From NCBI GenBank assembly GCA_016703005.1, contig JADJCX010000035.1, forward strand, positions 62,001 to 126,000: DNA of 64,000 bases, in the 5' to 3' direction. This document shows positions 36,910 to 46,119 of the stretch, piece after piece (position 1 is the stretch's first letter; each line of letters starts with the position of its first letter). A program made the translations under genes and the position numbers. The notes beneath the pieces were generated by a model, which saw only the letters and a list, made by a program, of their open reading frames with translations, was not told where the DNA came from and did not search any database. This DNA comes from Flavobacteriales bacterium. Its GTDB lineage: Bacteria; Bacteroidota; Bacteroidia; Flavobacteriales_F; PHOS-HE28.

Positions 36910-38124
36910 ATGGAATTCACTTTCAGCAAACGGGCCCGCACACTGAGCATGGCATTGGCCGTGATCGGTCTGCTGCTGTTCGTGCTCGGTTACTTCACGG
37001 CCGGTGAGCATGGCGCCGAGCATTTGGGTCAGCGCTTGTGGGCCAACCTGCTGGTCTGCGGCTTCTTCTTCTTCGGCATTTCGCTGGGGGCGCTCTTCTT
37101 CTACGCGCTGCAATACGCTACCGAGACCGCTTGGACCGTAATGGTGAAGCGCGTGTACGAAGGCATGTTCGCCTGGCTGCCGATCGGCTCGGCGATCATT
37201 CTGCTGGTGCTCTTGGGTGGCAGCCTGCACTGGCACCACTTGTACCACTGGATGGATGCGAGCTTGTACGATCCCGCAAGCCCCAACTACGATGTGATCA
37301 TGGATGGCAAGAGGGCCTTTTTGAACCAGCCCTTCTTCTGGATCCGCTCCATCGCCTTCATTTTCACATTCGTGTTCGCCGCGCACTGGTTCCGCAAGGA
37401 GAGCCTGCGCATGGACAAGGAGAGCGGGGAGACCTTGGTGAAGAGCCACTTGAAGAACTACCGCCGCGGCGCCTTGTTCCTGGTGTTCTTCGCAGTGTTC
37501 AGCAGCGTACTGGCGTGGGACTGGCTGATGGCCATCGATGCGCACTGGTTCAGCACACTGTTCGGCTGGTACGTGTTCAGTGGCATGTGGGTGAGCGCGA
37601 TGATCACCGCTGTGATCGTGGCCTTGTACCTGAAGAGCAAAGGCTACCTGCCACAAGTGAACAACAGCCACATCCACGACATGGGCAAGTGGGTGTTCGC
37701 CGTGAGCTTCCTGTGGAGCTATCTCTTCTTCAGCCAGTTCATGCTCATATGGTACGCGAACATCCCTGAGGAAGTCACCTGGATCCAAACGCGTTGGGAA
37801 CATTACCAAGTGCTCTTCTGGGTAACGTTCTTCATCAACTTCGCCATTCCGATGGTGATGCTCATCAGCCGTGATGCGAAGCGCAACCCGCGGTTCCTCA
37901 TCGGCGTGGGCACTGTGATCTTCATCGGCCACTGGCTCGATGTGTTCATGATCGTGATGCCCGGCACCATGGCCGATCATTGGCACTTGGGCCTGGTAGA
38001 GGTGGGCATGTTCCTCGCCTTCCTCGGCGCCTTCGTGTACGTTACGCTGAACCGCCTTACGAAAGCACCGCTCACTCCTGTGCAGCACCCGTATCTGGAG
38101 GAAAGTATCCACCACAGCATCTAA
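36910..38124 (+). CDS. actF: Alternative complex III membrane subunit ActF
   Basis: 404 residues, about ten helices, structurally like ActC and forming the second large membrane subunit. It starts 'MEFTFSKRARTLSMALAVIG'. Features include 'SLHWHHLYHWMD' and 'AWDWLMAIDAHWFSTLFGWY', conserved in ActF. An AGGA-like sequence precedes the ATG. The next gene, coxB, follows after 30 bases, linking ACIII to a cytochrome oxidase in one operon. Confidence 0.94.
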   Translation: MEFTFSKRARTLSMALAVIGLLLFVLGYFTAGEHGAEHLGQRLWANLLVCGFFFFGISLGALFFYALQYATETAWTVMVKRVYEGMFAWLPIGSAIILLVLLGGSLHWHHLYHWMDASLYDPASPNYDVIMDGKRAFLNQPFFWIRSIAFIFTFVFAAHWFRKESLRMDKESGETLVKSHLKNYRRGALFLVFFAVFSSVLAWDWLMAIDAHWFSTLFGWYVFSGMWVSAMITAVIVALYLKSKGYLPQVNNSHIHDMGKWVFAVSFLWSYLFFSQFMLIWYANIPEEVTWIQTRWEHYQVLFWVTFFINFAIPMVMLISRDAKRNPRFLIGVGTVIFIGHWLDVFMIVMPGTMADHWHLGLVEVGMFLAFLGAFVYVTLNRLTKAPLTPVQHPYLEESIHHSI

Positions 38125-38154
38125 GCCCCCGCAGGGAAAGAACCACCACCGACG

Positions 38155-39439
38155 ATGATGACGCTACTGGTCTTATTGGTGATCGCGCTCGGGATCATCG
38201 CTGTCACACAGATGGCGAGGGTCTACGAGATCACCTCGAAGCTGCGTGGCAAACGCGAAGAGGAGATCAGCCCGGCCGACAACCGGATGAACGCACGGTT
38301 CATGTGGATCTTCTGCGTGATCTACTACGCCTTCTTCTTCTGGTTGCTGTATGCCTATGGCGACAAGCTGCTGCCGGTGAGCGCCAGCAAGCACGGTATG
38401 GTGCTCGATGACCTGATGACCCTGAACTGGGTGATCCTGTTCATCATGTTCTTCTTCACGAACACCTTGCTGTTCTACTTCTCCGGCAAGTACTACTTCA
38501 AGAAAGACCGTGTGGCGAAGTGGTACCCCCACAACAACAAACTCGAGTTGGCGTGGACCATTGCACCGGCGCTTTTCCTCGCCGTGATCGTGATCACCGG
38601 ATTGAAAGCATGGCAAGAGATCACCGCAGTTGCTCCGCCCGGCACCCCCGAGGTGGAACTGTACGGAAAGCAATTCGACTGGACCTGCCGCTACCCCGGT
38701 AAGGATGGTCAGTTGGGCGCTACTGATTTCCGTCTCATCAACGACAACAACCCGCTGGGCATTGTAACCACCGCGAGCATTGCTGCTCGTCTCGCCGAAC
38801 TGCAGACCGAGAAGGATGCTACCGAAAAGAGCATCGAGGCCGGATACGACCACTTGCCGGCTGACGCGTTGACGAAGCTGGAGCACCACCTCGGCAAGGT
38901 GAGCCGCATGATGGACCGCATCGTCAACCTGCGCACCATGATGGAGCAGGACATCGCGGCGAACAAGGAGGCCAGCAAGTACGCGGCCGGTTCCGATGAC
39001 ATCGTCATCAAGGAATTCCACCTGCCCGTGAACGAGGAGGTGAACCTGACGCTGCGCAGCAGGGACATCATCCACAGCGCCTTCTTGCCGCACTTCCGCG
39101 CGCAGATGAACTTGGTGCCCGGCCAAGGCACGGTGCTCAAGATGACACCGACCATCACCACGGACAGCATGCGCGACATCATGGCGAACCCGGAGTTCAA
39201 CTACATCCTGATGTGCAACAAGACGCGGCGCCAGCCACTACAACATGCAGATGGACCTGGTGATCGAGAAGAAGAGCGCATACGACGCATGGGTGGCCGA
39301 GATCAACAAGAAGCCCTTCGAAGGTGCACCAGCGGCGGAGGTACCGCCTGCCGATGGCACAGTGGTATCGGACAGTACCGTACAGAACGTTAAGGACAGC
39401 ACGGCCGTGGCCGCGGTAGTACCCCCCGTAGCCAACTGA
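38155..39439 (+). CDS. coxB: Cytochrome c oxidase subunit II (CuA), frameshifted near the CuA site
   Basis: Two N-terminal membrane helices ('LLVLLVIALGIIAVTQMARV' and 'WILFIMFFFTNTLLFYFSGK' among them), then a cupredoxin domain ('VELYGKQFDWTCRYPGKDG', 'HSAFLPHFRAQMNLVPGQGT'). At about 39221-39227 the frame changes inside 'LMCNK...SHYNMQMDLVIE'. The expected sequence is the CuA signature C-x3-C-x3-H-x2-M, and as written the second Cys is missing: about two bases appear lost. The 3' frame gives 'SAYDAWVAEINKKPFEG' to the stop at 39439. A central helix-rich insertion ('AARLAELQTEKDATEKSIEA') separates the beta strands. The enzyme would lose CuA if the break were real, so I regard it as a sequencing error. 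Confidence 0.93.
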
Positions 39440-39453
39440 CCACAAAGCATTAG

Positions 39454-41268
39454 ATGACCATGGGTGCACACGCGCACGCCGCACACGCCGATCACGGAGC
39501 TGCTCACCACGAGCACCACCACCACGAGGAGAGCTTCATCTCGAAGTACGTCTTCTCGCAGGACCATAAAATGATCAGCAAGCAGTTCCTCGTAACTGCT
39601 ATCGTCATGGCCGTGGTGGCCGTGATGATGTCCATCTTCTTCCGCCTGCAATTGGCATGGCCCGGCGAAGGCTTCGCCATCACCAATTTCTTCCTCGGCG
39701 ACAAGTGGGCACCCAACGGCGTGCTCGATAGCAATATGTACTTGGGTCTGGTAACGATCCACGGCACCATCATGGTGTTCTTCGTGCTTACCGGTGGATT
39801 GAGCGGAACGTTCGCCAACCTGCTGATCCCCTTCCAAGTGGGCGCCCGCGACATGGCGAGCGGCTTCCTGAACATGCTGTCGTATTGGTTCTTCCTGGTG
39901 AGCAGTGTGCTCATGATCGCCAGTCTGTTCGTTGAAGGTGGCCCGGCCAGTGCGGGTTGGACGGTTTACCCGCCGTTGAGCGCGTTGCCCCAGGCCATAC
40001 CCGGCTCCGGCACGGGCATGACGTTGTGGTTGTGCAGCATGGCGGTGTTCATCGTCAGCGCCTTGCTCGGTGGTTTGAACTACGTGGTAACGGTGCTGAA
40101 CATGCGCACCAAGGGCATGAAGATGACCCGCCTGCCGCTCACCGTTTGGGCGTTGCTCATCACGGCCGTGCTGGGTATCCTCTCGTTCCCCGTGCTGTTG
40201 AGCGCCGCGTTGCTGCTGCTCATGGACCGTGGCTTGGGCACCAGTTTCTACCTCAGCGAGATCCACATTGGCGGCGAGGCATTGGACAACATGGGCGGTA
40301 GCCCCATCCTGTTCCAGCACTTGTTCTGGTTCCTAGGTCACCCCGAAGTGTACATCGTGCTGCTGCCTGCCTTGGGCATCACCTCCGAGGTGATCGCCAC
40401 CAACTCGCGTAAGCCCATCTTCGGCTACCGGGCCATGATCGGCTCCATCCTCGCGATCGGCTTCCTCAGCTTCATCGTGTGGGGTCACCACATGTTCGTT
40501 ACCGGTATGAACCCCTTCCTCGGAAGCGTGTTCGTGGTGACCACATTGTTGATCGCCATTCCATCAGCTGTGAAGGTGTTCAACTACATCACCACGTTGT
40601 GGAAGGGCAACATCGTTATGACGCCCGCCATGCTGTTCAGCATCGGCTTGGTGGCCACCTTCATTGCCGGTGGTCTCACGGGCATCATCCTCGCCGATAG
40701 CGCGCTGGACATCCCCGTACACGACACCTACTTCGTGGTGGCGCACTTCCACATCGTAATGGGCATGAGCGCCATCTTCGGCATGTTCGCCGGCATCTAC
40801 CACTGGTTCCCGCGCATGTATGGCAAGATGATGAACACCCGCATGGGCTACGTTCACTTCTGGGTCACCTTCATCTGTGCGTTCGGCGTGTTCTTCCCCA
40901 TGCACTTCATCGGCTTGGCCGGTGCGCCGCGTCGTTACTACGACTACACCGCGTTCCCGATGTTCGACAACGTGATCGACCTCAACGTGGTGGTAACGCT
41001 CTTCGCCATCACCGGTGCGTTGGCACAGATCATCTTCATCTACAACTTCTTCTACAGCGTGTTCCGCGGCCCTGCTGCCGTGCAGAACCCTTGGCGCAGC
41101 AACACGCTGGAGTGGACCAGCCCGGTTAAGCACATGCACGGCAACTGGCCCGGCAAGATCCCCGAGGTGTACCGCTGGCCCTACGATTACAGCAAGCCCG
41201 GCAAGGCCGAGGACTTCGTGCCCCAGAACGTGCCGCACACGGACGGGGAGGAGGAGAGCCACGGTTAG
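39454..41268 (+). CDS. coxA: Cytochrome c oxidase subunit I (haem-copper oxidase, type A)
   Basis: 604 residues, 12 helices, with a His-rich leader ('HAHAAHADHGAAHHEHHHHE'). It holds haem a and the haem a3-CuB centre that reduces oxygen and pumps protons. 'FLGHPEVYIVLLPALG' gives the CuB His and the cross-linked Tyr of the K-channel type; 'WGHHMFVTGM' supplies the two further CuB ligands; 'VVAHFHIVMG' gives the last haem ligands. No subunit III follows here, so it must be encoded elsewhere. A strong terminator after 60 bases closes the operon. Confidence 0.96.
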   Translation: MTMGAHAHAAHADHGAAHHEHHHHEESFISKYVFSQDHKMISKQFLVTAIVMAVVAVMMSIFFRLQLAWPGEGFAITNFFLGDKWAPNGVLDSNMYLGLVTIHGTIMVFFVLTGGLSGTFANLLIPFQVGARDMASGFLNMLSYWFFLVSSVLMIASLFVEGGPASAGWTVYPPLSALPQAIPGSGTGMTLWLCSMAVFIVSALLGGLNYVVTVLNMRTKGMKMTRLPLTVWALLITAVLGILSFPVLLSAALLLLMDRGLGTSFYLSEIHIGGEALDNMGGSPILFQHLFWFLGHPEVYIVLLPALGITSEVIATNSRKPIFGYRAMIGSILAIGFLSFIVWGHHMFVTGMNPFLGSVFVVTTLLIAIPSAVKVFNYITTLWKGNIVMTPAMLFSIGLVATFIAGGLTGIILADSALDIPVHDTYFVVAHFHIVMGMSAIFGMFAGIYHWFPRMYGKMMNTRMGYVHFWVTFICAFGVFFPMHFIGLAGAPRRYYDYTAFPMFDNVIDLNVVVTLFAITGALAQIIFIYNFFYSVFRGPAAVQNPWRSNTLEWTSPVKHMHGNWPGKIPEVYRWPYDYSKPGKAEDFVPQNVPHTDGEEESHG

Positions 41269-41282
41269 CAAGCCTCACCCTG

Positions 41283-41301
41283 CCCTCTCCAACGGAGAGG
41301 G
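41283..41301. repeat. CCCTCTCC/GGAGAGGG palindrome
   Basis: Eight-base perfect inverted repeat with AAC loop, within 'CACCCTGCCCTCTCC'. Same family as the elements at 13952, 41399 and 44846. Confidence 0.7.
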
Positions 41302-41328
41302 TCTGAGTGGAAGGAATGAGATCAGTGG

Positions 41329-41363
41329 AGCGTCCGCATCTTTGGTGCGGACGCTCTGCTTTT
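41329..41363 (+). terminator. Terminator of the act-cox operon
   Basis: AGCGTCCGCA (41329-41338) pairs with TGCGGACGCT (41346-41355), loop TCTTTGG, followed by CTGCTTTT. A 10-bp GC-rich stem and T-run, 61 bases after the coxA stop. Confidence 0.88.
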
Positions 41364-41398
41364 GAGACATTACACCGGCCTCGAGAACCTCACCCCTG

Positions 41399-41510
41399 CC
41401 CCTCTCCCAAGGAGAGGGGGCGGAGTGCGAGCACCATGGTTCCCGGTCGGCATAGGTAAGGGCGGCGGGCTTGCGGGTGTTCGTCCCCCTTCGAAGGGGG
41501 CAGGGGGATG
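41399..41510. repeat. Cluster of palindromic repeats
   Basis: CCCCTCTCC(C)AA/GGAGAGGGG at 41399-41420, and CCCCTTCGAAGGGGG with a GGCAGGGGGATGGGG tail at about 41484-41510. These are short palindromes of the CCTCTCC and CCCCCTTCGAAGGGGG types, common between genes in several phyla. There is no gene between the operon terminator and about 41525. Confidence 0.65.
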
Positions 41511-41524
41511 GGGTGCAGGCTTCC

Positions 41525-42183
41525 ATGCTCTGCGGCCGTCCCACTTTCTCCCGGTTCTCGCCCTCCTCGCCTCCCTCACCTTCCTCACACCCCTTACCGC
41601 GCGCGCCCAGCTCCTCGATAGCATCAACCTGTTCCTGCAAGAGCCACCGCGCCTCATTGTGAAGCTCGACATCCGTGGAAGCTTCATTACCAGCTAGCCG
41701 GTGAAATTCTATGGCATCAAGGTGGGGTGGGAGCATGCTACCCGTTTCCAATACGGCTTCGGGTACAGCACCATACTGAAGCCTGTACACCGCAACCGGC
41801 AGGTGTACGAAGCCGGTGCCTACCGCGAGGTGGATACACGCTTGCGCATGGGGCATGTGAGCGCATATGCCGACTATGCCTTTTACCAGCGTGGCCATTG
41901 GGAAGTGCGCATGCCTGTGCAGGTGGGCCTGGGCCACGGCCGCGTGGTGTACGACGACCTGACGAACGAAACGCGCACGTGGCAGAAGACCTGGTACGTG
42001 CTCTACGAGCCTGCTATGTCCGTGCAATACCGCTTCCTCACCTACTTCGCCGTAACGGCGGGCTTCGGCTACCGCTTGGTGTTCCGCACCTCGGAAAGTC
42101 TGGGCGAGCAGCTCACCGCACCCATCTACATGCTCGGCCTGCGGGTGTTCACCGGCGATCTGCGGCGCGACCTGAAGGAGTAA
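41525..42183 (+). pseudogene. Secreted outer-membrane beta-barrel-like protein, interrupted
   Basis: A signal peptide-like 'FLPVLALLASLTFLTPLTARA' is followed by 'QLLDSINLFLQEPPRLIVKL'. An in-frame TAG at 41695-41697 then interrupts the reading, and it goes on as 'KFYGIKVGWEHATRFQYGFG' with alternating beta strands to 'LRRDLKE'. The total of about 210 residues fits a small outer-membrane barrel. No clean ATG is in frame with the signal peptide; ATG 41525 is one base out of frame and directly follows repeat DNA. So the gene has either two small errors or is truly decaying. Family not recognised. Confidence 0.55.
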
Positions 42184-42231
42184 ACGATAGCCGGTGGTCC
42201 GAAGCTTCCGCTGGGGATTGAAGTGCGTCAC

Positions 42232-42303
42232 GCCGCTTTCGCGCTGGTAATCGCGCATGGGGCTGGCACCTGCTGCACGATGGCGTTCACGCGGAAGTAG
42301 TGT
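42232..42303. repeat. 70-bp dispersed repeat, copy 2
   Basis: Near-identical to 13991-14063; shares 'CTTTCGCGCTGGTAA', 'GGGGCTGGCACCTGCTGC' and 'TGGCGTTCACGCGGAAGTAG'. It lies directly upstream of ruvB. Confidence 0.7.
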
Positions 42304-42359
42304 CAAGTGCATGGGTGCTGTTTCTTTACCACCCCCCCCGACACATCGGGGTGAAGCAC

Positions 42360-43380
42360 ATGCCCGAACCCTTCGACGTACGCAACGAGCAACGCAGCGC
42401 CAGCGACAAAGACCTGGAGCAGGTTTTGCGTCCGCGCCGGTTCAGGATTTTGCTGGGCGGGATGCCGTTACCGATAACCTGAAGGTGTTCACACAAGCCG
42501 CCAAGTTGCGCGGCGAGGCGCTGGACCATGTGCTGCTCCACGGTCGCCCGGCAGGCAAAACCACGTTAGCCACCATCATAGCGCGGGAAATGGGCGTGGG
42601 CATGCGCATTACCAGCGGCCCCGTGCTCGATAAGCCCGCCGACCTGGCCGGGCTGCTCGCAATTTGGAGCCGCATGATGCGAATTGTTCATCGACGAGAT
42701 CATCGGCTCAGTCCCATCGTGGAGGAGTACCTGTACAGTGCCATGGAGGATTACCGCATCGACCCGGTGATCGACGCGGGACCGAGGCGCGCGCACAGTG
42801 CAGATCGACCTCAACCCGTTCACGTTGGTGGGTGCCACCACGCGCAGCGGCTTGCTCACCGCGCCGTTGCGCGCGCTTCGGCATCAACAGCCGCCTCGAT
42901 TATTACAACGCCGCTGTGCTCCACCGGTATCGTCAAGCGCAGCGCCGGCATCCTCAATGTACCCGCCAGCCGACGATGCCGCCACCGAGATCGCACGGCG
43001 CAGCCGCGGCACACCGCGTATTGCGAACGCACTGCTGCGTCGCGTGCGCGATTTCGCGCAGATCAAGGGCGATGGCGGGATCGACCTTGCTATTGCACAA
43101 TTTGCATTGAAAGCCCTGAACGTGGATGCGCACGGTCTCGATGAAATGGACAATCGTATCCTGTCGTGCATCATCGAGAAGTTCAGCGGCGGGCCTGTCG
43201 GCCTCAACACGGTTGCTACCGCCGTGGGGGAGGAGGCGGGCACCATCGAGGAGGTGTACGAACCCTTCCTCATCATGGAAGGCTACCTGATGCGCACCCC
43301 GTGGCCGCCAGTGTACCGAGCGGGCGTACAAGCACTTGGGTAAGGTGCCGAGCGTGAAGCCGGGCAGTTTGTTCGAGTAG
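42360..43380 (+). CDS. ruvB: Holliday junction helicase motor RuvB, broken by many indels
   Basis: RuvB is the AAA+ ATPase that drives branch migration. All landmarks are present but spread over three frames: start 'MPEPFDVRNEQRSASDKDLE', then 'FAGRDAVTDNLKVFTQAAKL', 'EALDHVLLHG', a damaged Walker A ('RPAGKTTLA' instead of PPGLGKTTLA), 'TSGPVLDKPADLAGLL', 'VEEYLYSAMEDYRIDPVID', 'LVGATTRSGLL', 'RSRGTPRIANALLRRVRDFA' and 'LDEMDNRIL', ending 'GKVPSVKPGSLFE'. The first slip is at a GG that should be GGG (42445). At least five further indels follow before 43000. Length after repair is about 340 residues, normal. A genome cannot easily carry both ruvA and ruvB broken; these are read as consensus errors. 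Confidence 0.88.
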
Positions 43381-43410
43381 GCGCCCCGCCGATCGTTAAG
43401 CGATCGCTCA

Positions 43411-43890
43411 TCCAATGTGAAGTTTGCGGTGCCGGTTTGTTACTTACGGAATGCGTCGGCAATTTGGTGGGCCATACCGGTCGCACCATGCATGCTCTTC
43501 CGCCCATCTCCGTCATCAACGCCGTTGCCGAACGCCGCGAACCGCAATTCCCCATGTCGTTCGGCACGTTGCACATTCTGCGTGTGTTGAAGCAGTTGCC
43601 GATGAAGGCCAAGTAGCGGGCGCGTTGCGCACTCGCTCGTGTTCAGGGGCGTGCCCTTCTCGCACCAGAGCAAGGCAACAGGTGTGCGCGTCGTTTTGTT
43701 GAGGAACCGCAACCGGCCATGCCCACGTTCGATGCCACCACCGGCACCATCGACATGTTCTATCCCATAACGGCCCTGGCCGAAGTGGAGGACCTGTTGC
43801 GCACCGGTCGCGAGCGCTTTGCTACTACTGGAAAAGCAGCGATGGCTTGCGGTGCCGGGCGGCAAGCTGATGGCATCGCCGTAGCGCACG
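43411..43890 (+). pseudogene. Unrecognised coding region in several frames
   Basis: Between ruvB and queG there is protein-like sequence but no complete frame: 'CEVCGAGLLLTECVGNLVGH' and 'FPMSFGTLHILRVLKQLPMK' in one frame to a stop near 43616, then 'MPTFDATTGTIDMFYPITAL' and 'AEVEDLLRTGRERFA' from 43719. The first part could be the start of a zinc-binding protein (CxxC). I do not recognise a family. The indel density is as high as in the neighbours, so one or two real genes are probably hidden here. Confidence 0.3.
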
Positions 43891-43905
43891 GCTACCTTCC
43901 GCCGC

Positions 43906-44831
43906 ATGGATGCGCGGGACAAGGCCGATGCGATCAAGCGCAAAGCGCACGAGCTGGGTTTCCGTGGCCTGCGGCATGGCGCAAGCCGGGTTCTTGGAAG
44001 CCGAAGCACCCCGCTTGGAGCAATGGCTGCGCGCGAAGCAGCATGGCGAAATGGCCTACATGGCCAACCACTTCGATCTGCGCCTCGATCCGCGCAAGTT
44101 GGTGCCCGGCGCTAAGAGCGTGATCAGCCTGGCGTACAACTACTACACACCACCGCAGCAAGCGCATCCCGATGCGCCGAAGCTGAGCACCTACGCCTAT
44201 GGCCGCGACTACCACAAAGTGGTGAAGCAGCGCCTGAAGCCGCTCATGCAATTCATACAAGAGCAATTCGGCGCAGTGGAAATGCGGGCCTTCGTGGATA
44301 ACGGGCCCGTTATGGAAAAAGGCTTGGGCGCAGCGTGCGGGTATCGGATGGGTGGGCAAGCACCAATGTGATACGGCAGCAACAGGGGTCCTTCTTTTCC
44401 TGTGCGAGATCGTATTGGATCTGGATCGCGCCCGATGCGCCCGCCACCGATCATTGCGGCACCTGCCGACGCTGCATCGATGCCTGCCCCACCGATGCGA
44501 TCACGCCGTAGACGGTGGACGGCAGCAAGTGCATCAGCTACTTCACCATAGAACTGAAGGACGCGATACCGCAGGAAATGAAAGGCCGCTTCGCCGATTG
44601 GGCGTTCGGGTTGCGATGTATTGCCAGCAGGTGTGCCCGTGGAACCGTTTCGCAACGCCGCACAACGAGCCGCAGTTCACCCCGAAGCCCGAGCTGATGT
44701 CCATGACGAAAGACGAATGGCACGGCATGACCGAAGTGGTCTTCGACAAGCTGTTCGAAGGCAGCGCCGTTAAGCGCGCCAAGTTCGAAGGCCTGAAACG
44801 CAACCTGCGTTTCCTGGCACCGGATCAATGA
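43906..44831 (+). CDS. queG: Epoxyqueuosine reductase QueG, broken by indels
   Basis: QueG is the cobalamin- and Fe-S-dependent enzyme that reduces epoxyqueuosine to queuosine in tRNA. Recognisable pieces, in order and over several frames: 'MDARDKADAIKRKAHELGF', 'CGMAQAGFLEAEAPRLEQWL', 'MAYMANHFDLRLDPRKLVPG', 'VISLAYNYYTPPQ', 'VDNGPVMEK', the ferredoxin motif 'CGTCRRCIDACPTDAI' and 'QQVCPWNRFA', and the C-terminal tail 'FEGLKRNLRFLAPDQ'. Slips lie near 43960, 44325-44370, 44415-44440 and 44610. After repair about 310 residues. ruvB-queG neighbourhood is common in Bacteroidota. Confidence 0.87.
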
Positions 44832-44845
44832 TCGAAGCCCTCGGA

Positions 44846-44864
44846 CCCTCTCCTTTGGAGAGGG
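44846..44864. repeat. CCCTCTCC/GGAGAGGG palindrome
   Basis: Eight-base arms with TTT loop, then GCAGGGTGAGG. Located between convergent queG and the small conserved protein; may also serve as terminator. Confidence 0.7.
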
Positions 44865-44877
44865 CAGGGTGAGGCCA

Positions 44878-45093
44878 TTACGCCCTCATGCTCTTCTCGA
44901 ACACCTCTATGATCACATCCTTGTACACATGCCCAAAGGTGGCGAGGCACCAAGCTTTCAGGATGAGTTGATCGTGTTGGCCCACCCAACGGCGGGCTTT
45001 GATGAGTTCTTTCTTGAACAGCAGTTTATCGAAGCTCACCTTCTGCAGCACCTGCTTGCTGAACTCCATCATCTTCCTTCCTTGCTCCTTCAT
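44878..45093 (-). CDS. Small conserved Bacteroidota protein (71 aa)
   Basis: 71 residues, start ATG 45093; a second ATG at codon 9 ('MEFSKQVLQKVSFDKLLFKK') may be the true start. The sequence 'LILKAWCLATFGHVYKDVII' resembles a short protein conserved throughout Bacteroidota, without known function. It is helical and has no signal or membrane segment. The palindrome at 44846 follows the stop. The 133 bases upstream to 45226 hold nothing I can name. Confidence 0.7.
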   Translation of the reverse strand: MKEQGRKMMEFSKQVLQKVSFDKLLFKKELIKARRWVGQHDQLILKAWCLATFGHVYKDVIIEVFEKSMRA

Positions 45094-45226
45094 ATCCAGT
45101 GCGATGGTTCGTGGGGCTTTGTGTCACTCTGCCAACGGGCACTCCCGGTGAAAGCAGGCATGAATATAATCCGTTCGGCTTCGGATAACTCACCGAGGGG
45201 TGGAAAGTTGTTCACCCGGCGAAAGG

Positions 45227-46119
45227 TTATGTGAAGGCCCGGTGTTTGATAAGGGCGGTTATGGGATCAGGGTGCCGCTCGCTCACCTGCATCACCTCAT
45301 CCGTTGTCCACCCGGTAGATGTACGCCACCAACGAGCAATTCGCGGGGACCAGTACGTTAGGGGGCAAGCACGTAATCGTTGAAGGTGAGGGTGACCGTC
45401 TGTCCAGGGGTGATGGCACCGGTGAGGCCTGCGTTCCCCACGTCCCGTTGATGTTGTCCGCAGCGCATGGTTGTGCGTGTAGGGGTATACAATACCGCCC
45501 GGCACCCGGTTGTCCTCCTGTCCCTCGATCGCATCGTCTTCCAGTAGGTACACCACCACGTTGTGTTCGCCGGTGGTGTCGGCCAGAACATCCACCTTCA
45601 CTTGCAGGTCGAGTGTCTCCGTACCGGCGTCGTAACTCACCTCCGGAAAGGTGATCTCGAACTGCGCGGGTTGCCCAAGGATGTCGGCCACGGCCGAACT
45701 CCAGTTGCCGTCGCCACCACTTGGGAGCCATCGAATTCCGGCGGCTCACCAGTCCATTCGGCAAGCCGGAGGGGAGAAGGCGCCTGCGTACTCCTCACCG
45801 GCCACCGTGCGGAAGTCGGTGCTGAACGGATCCGGGTGGCGCCACTGGTGGGCGAAGCGAACGTGGGGTGCGGTGGACCCCGACGATCAGGTCTTCGCAA
45901 TAAACGCCATGCAATTGTTTGGCTACATCGGCAGCGGCGGGGCAATTGGGGCAGCGGAAGCCGGTAAGGTCCTCCAGCAGCACCCGCCGGAATCCTGCGC
46001 CATTGCCAACACCAGCGCAATCGTCCACCGCGCCGGGGATGGGATTATCGGGTTCCTCAATGATGTCGCAGCCCGCCGAGCAGATCGTCAGTGAAAGAGA
46101 GGAGGATCGTGTTGCGCAT
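45227..46119 (-). pseudogene. Omp28-related lipoprotein with thioredoxin-like fold, broken by indels
   Basis: The start at 46119 ('MRNTILLSFT') leads, after a slip, to 'ICSAGCDIIEEPDNPIPG', a lipobox-like sequence. 'VLLEDLTGFRCPNCPAAADV' is the signature of Omp28-related proteins with a CxxC thioredoxin site. Further pieces: 'ITFPEVSYDAGTETLDLQVK', 'DTTGEHNVVVYLLEDDAIEG', 'GGIVYPYTHNHALR', and the typical end 'ANCSLVAYIYR' with 'DEVMQVSERHPDPI'. Frame changes occur about every 80-150 bases. It is third in the order tlpA-like, DUF6029, Omp28, a group found together in other Bacteroidota, so a shared role in outer-membrane or redox biology is likely. Confidence 0.75.

Noticed and set aside
36820..38115. 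431-residue minus-strand frame over actF
   Set aside because: His/Glu/Gln-rich antisense product; ActF is clearly conserved.
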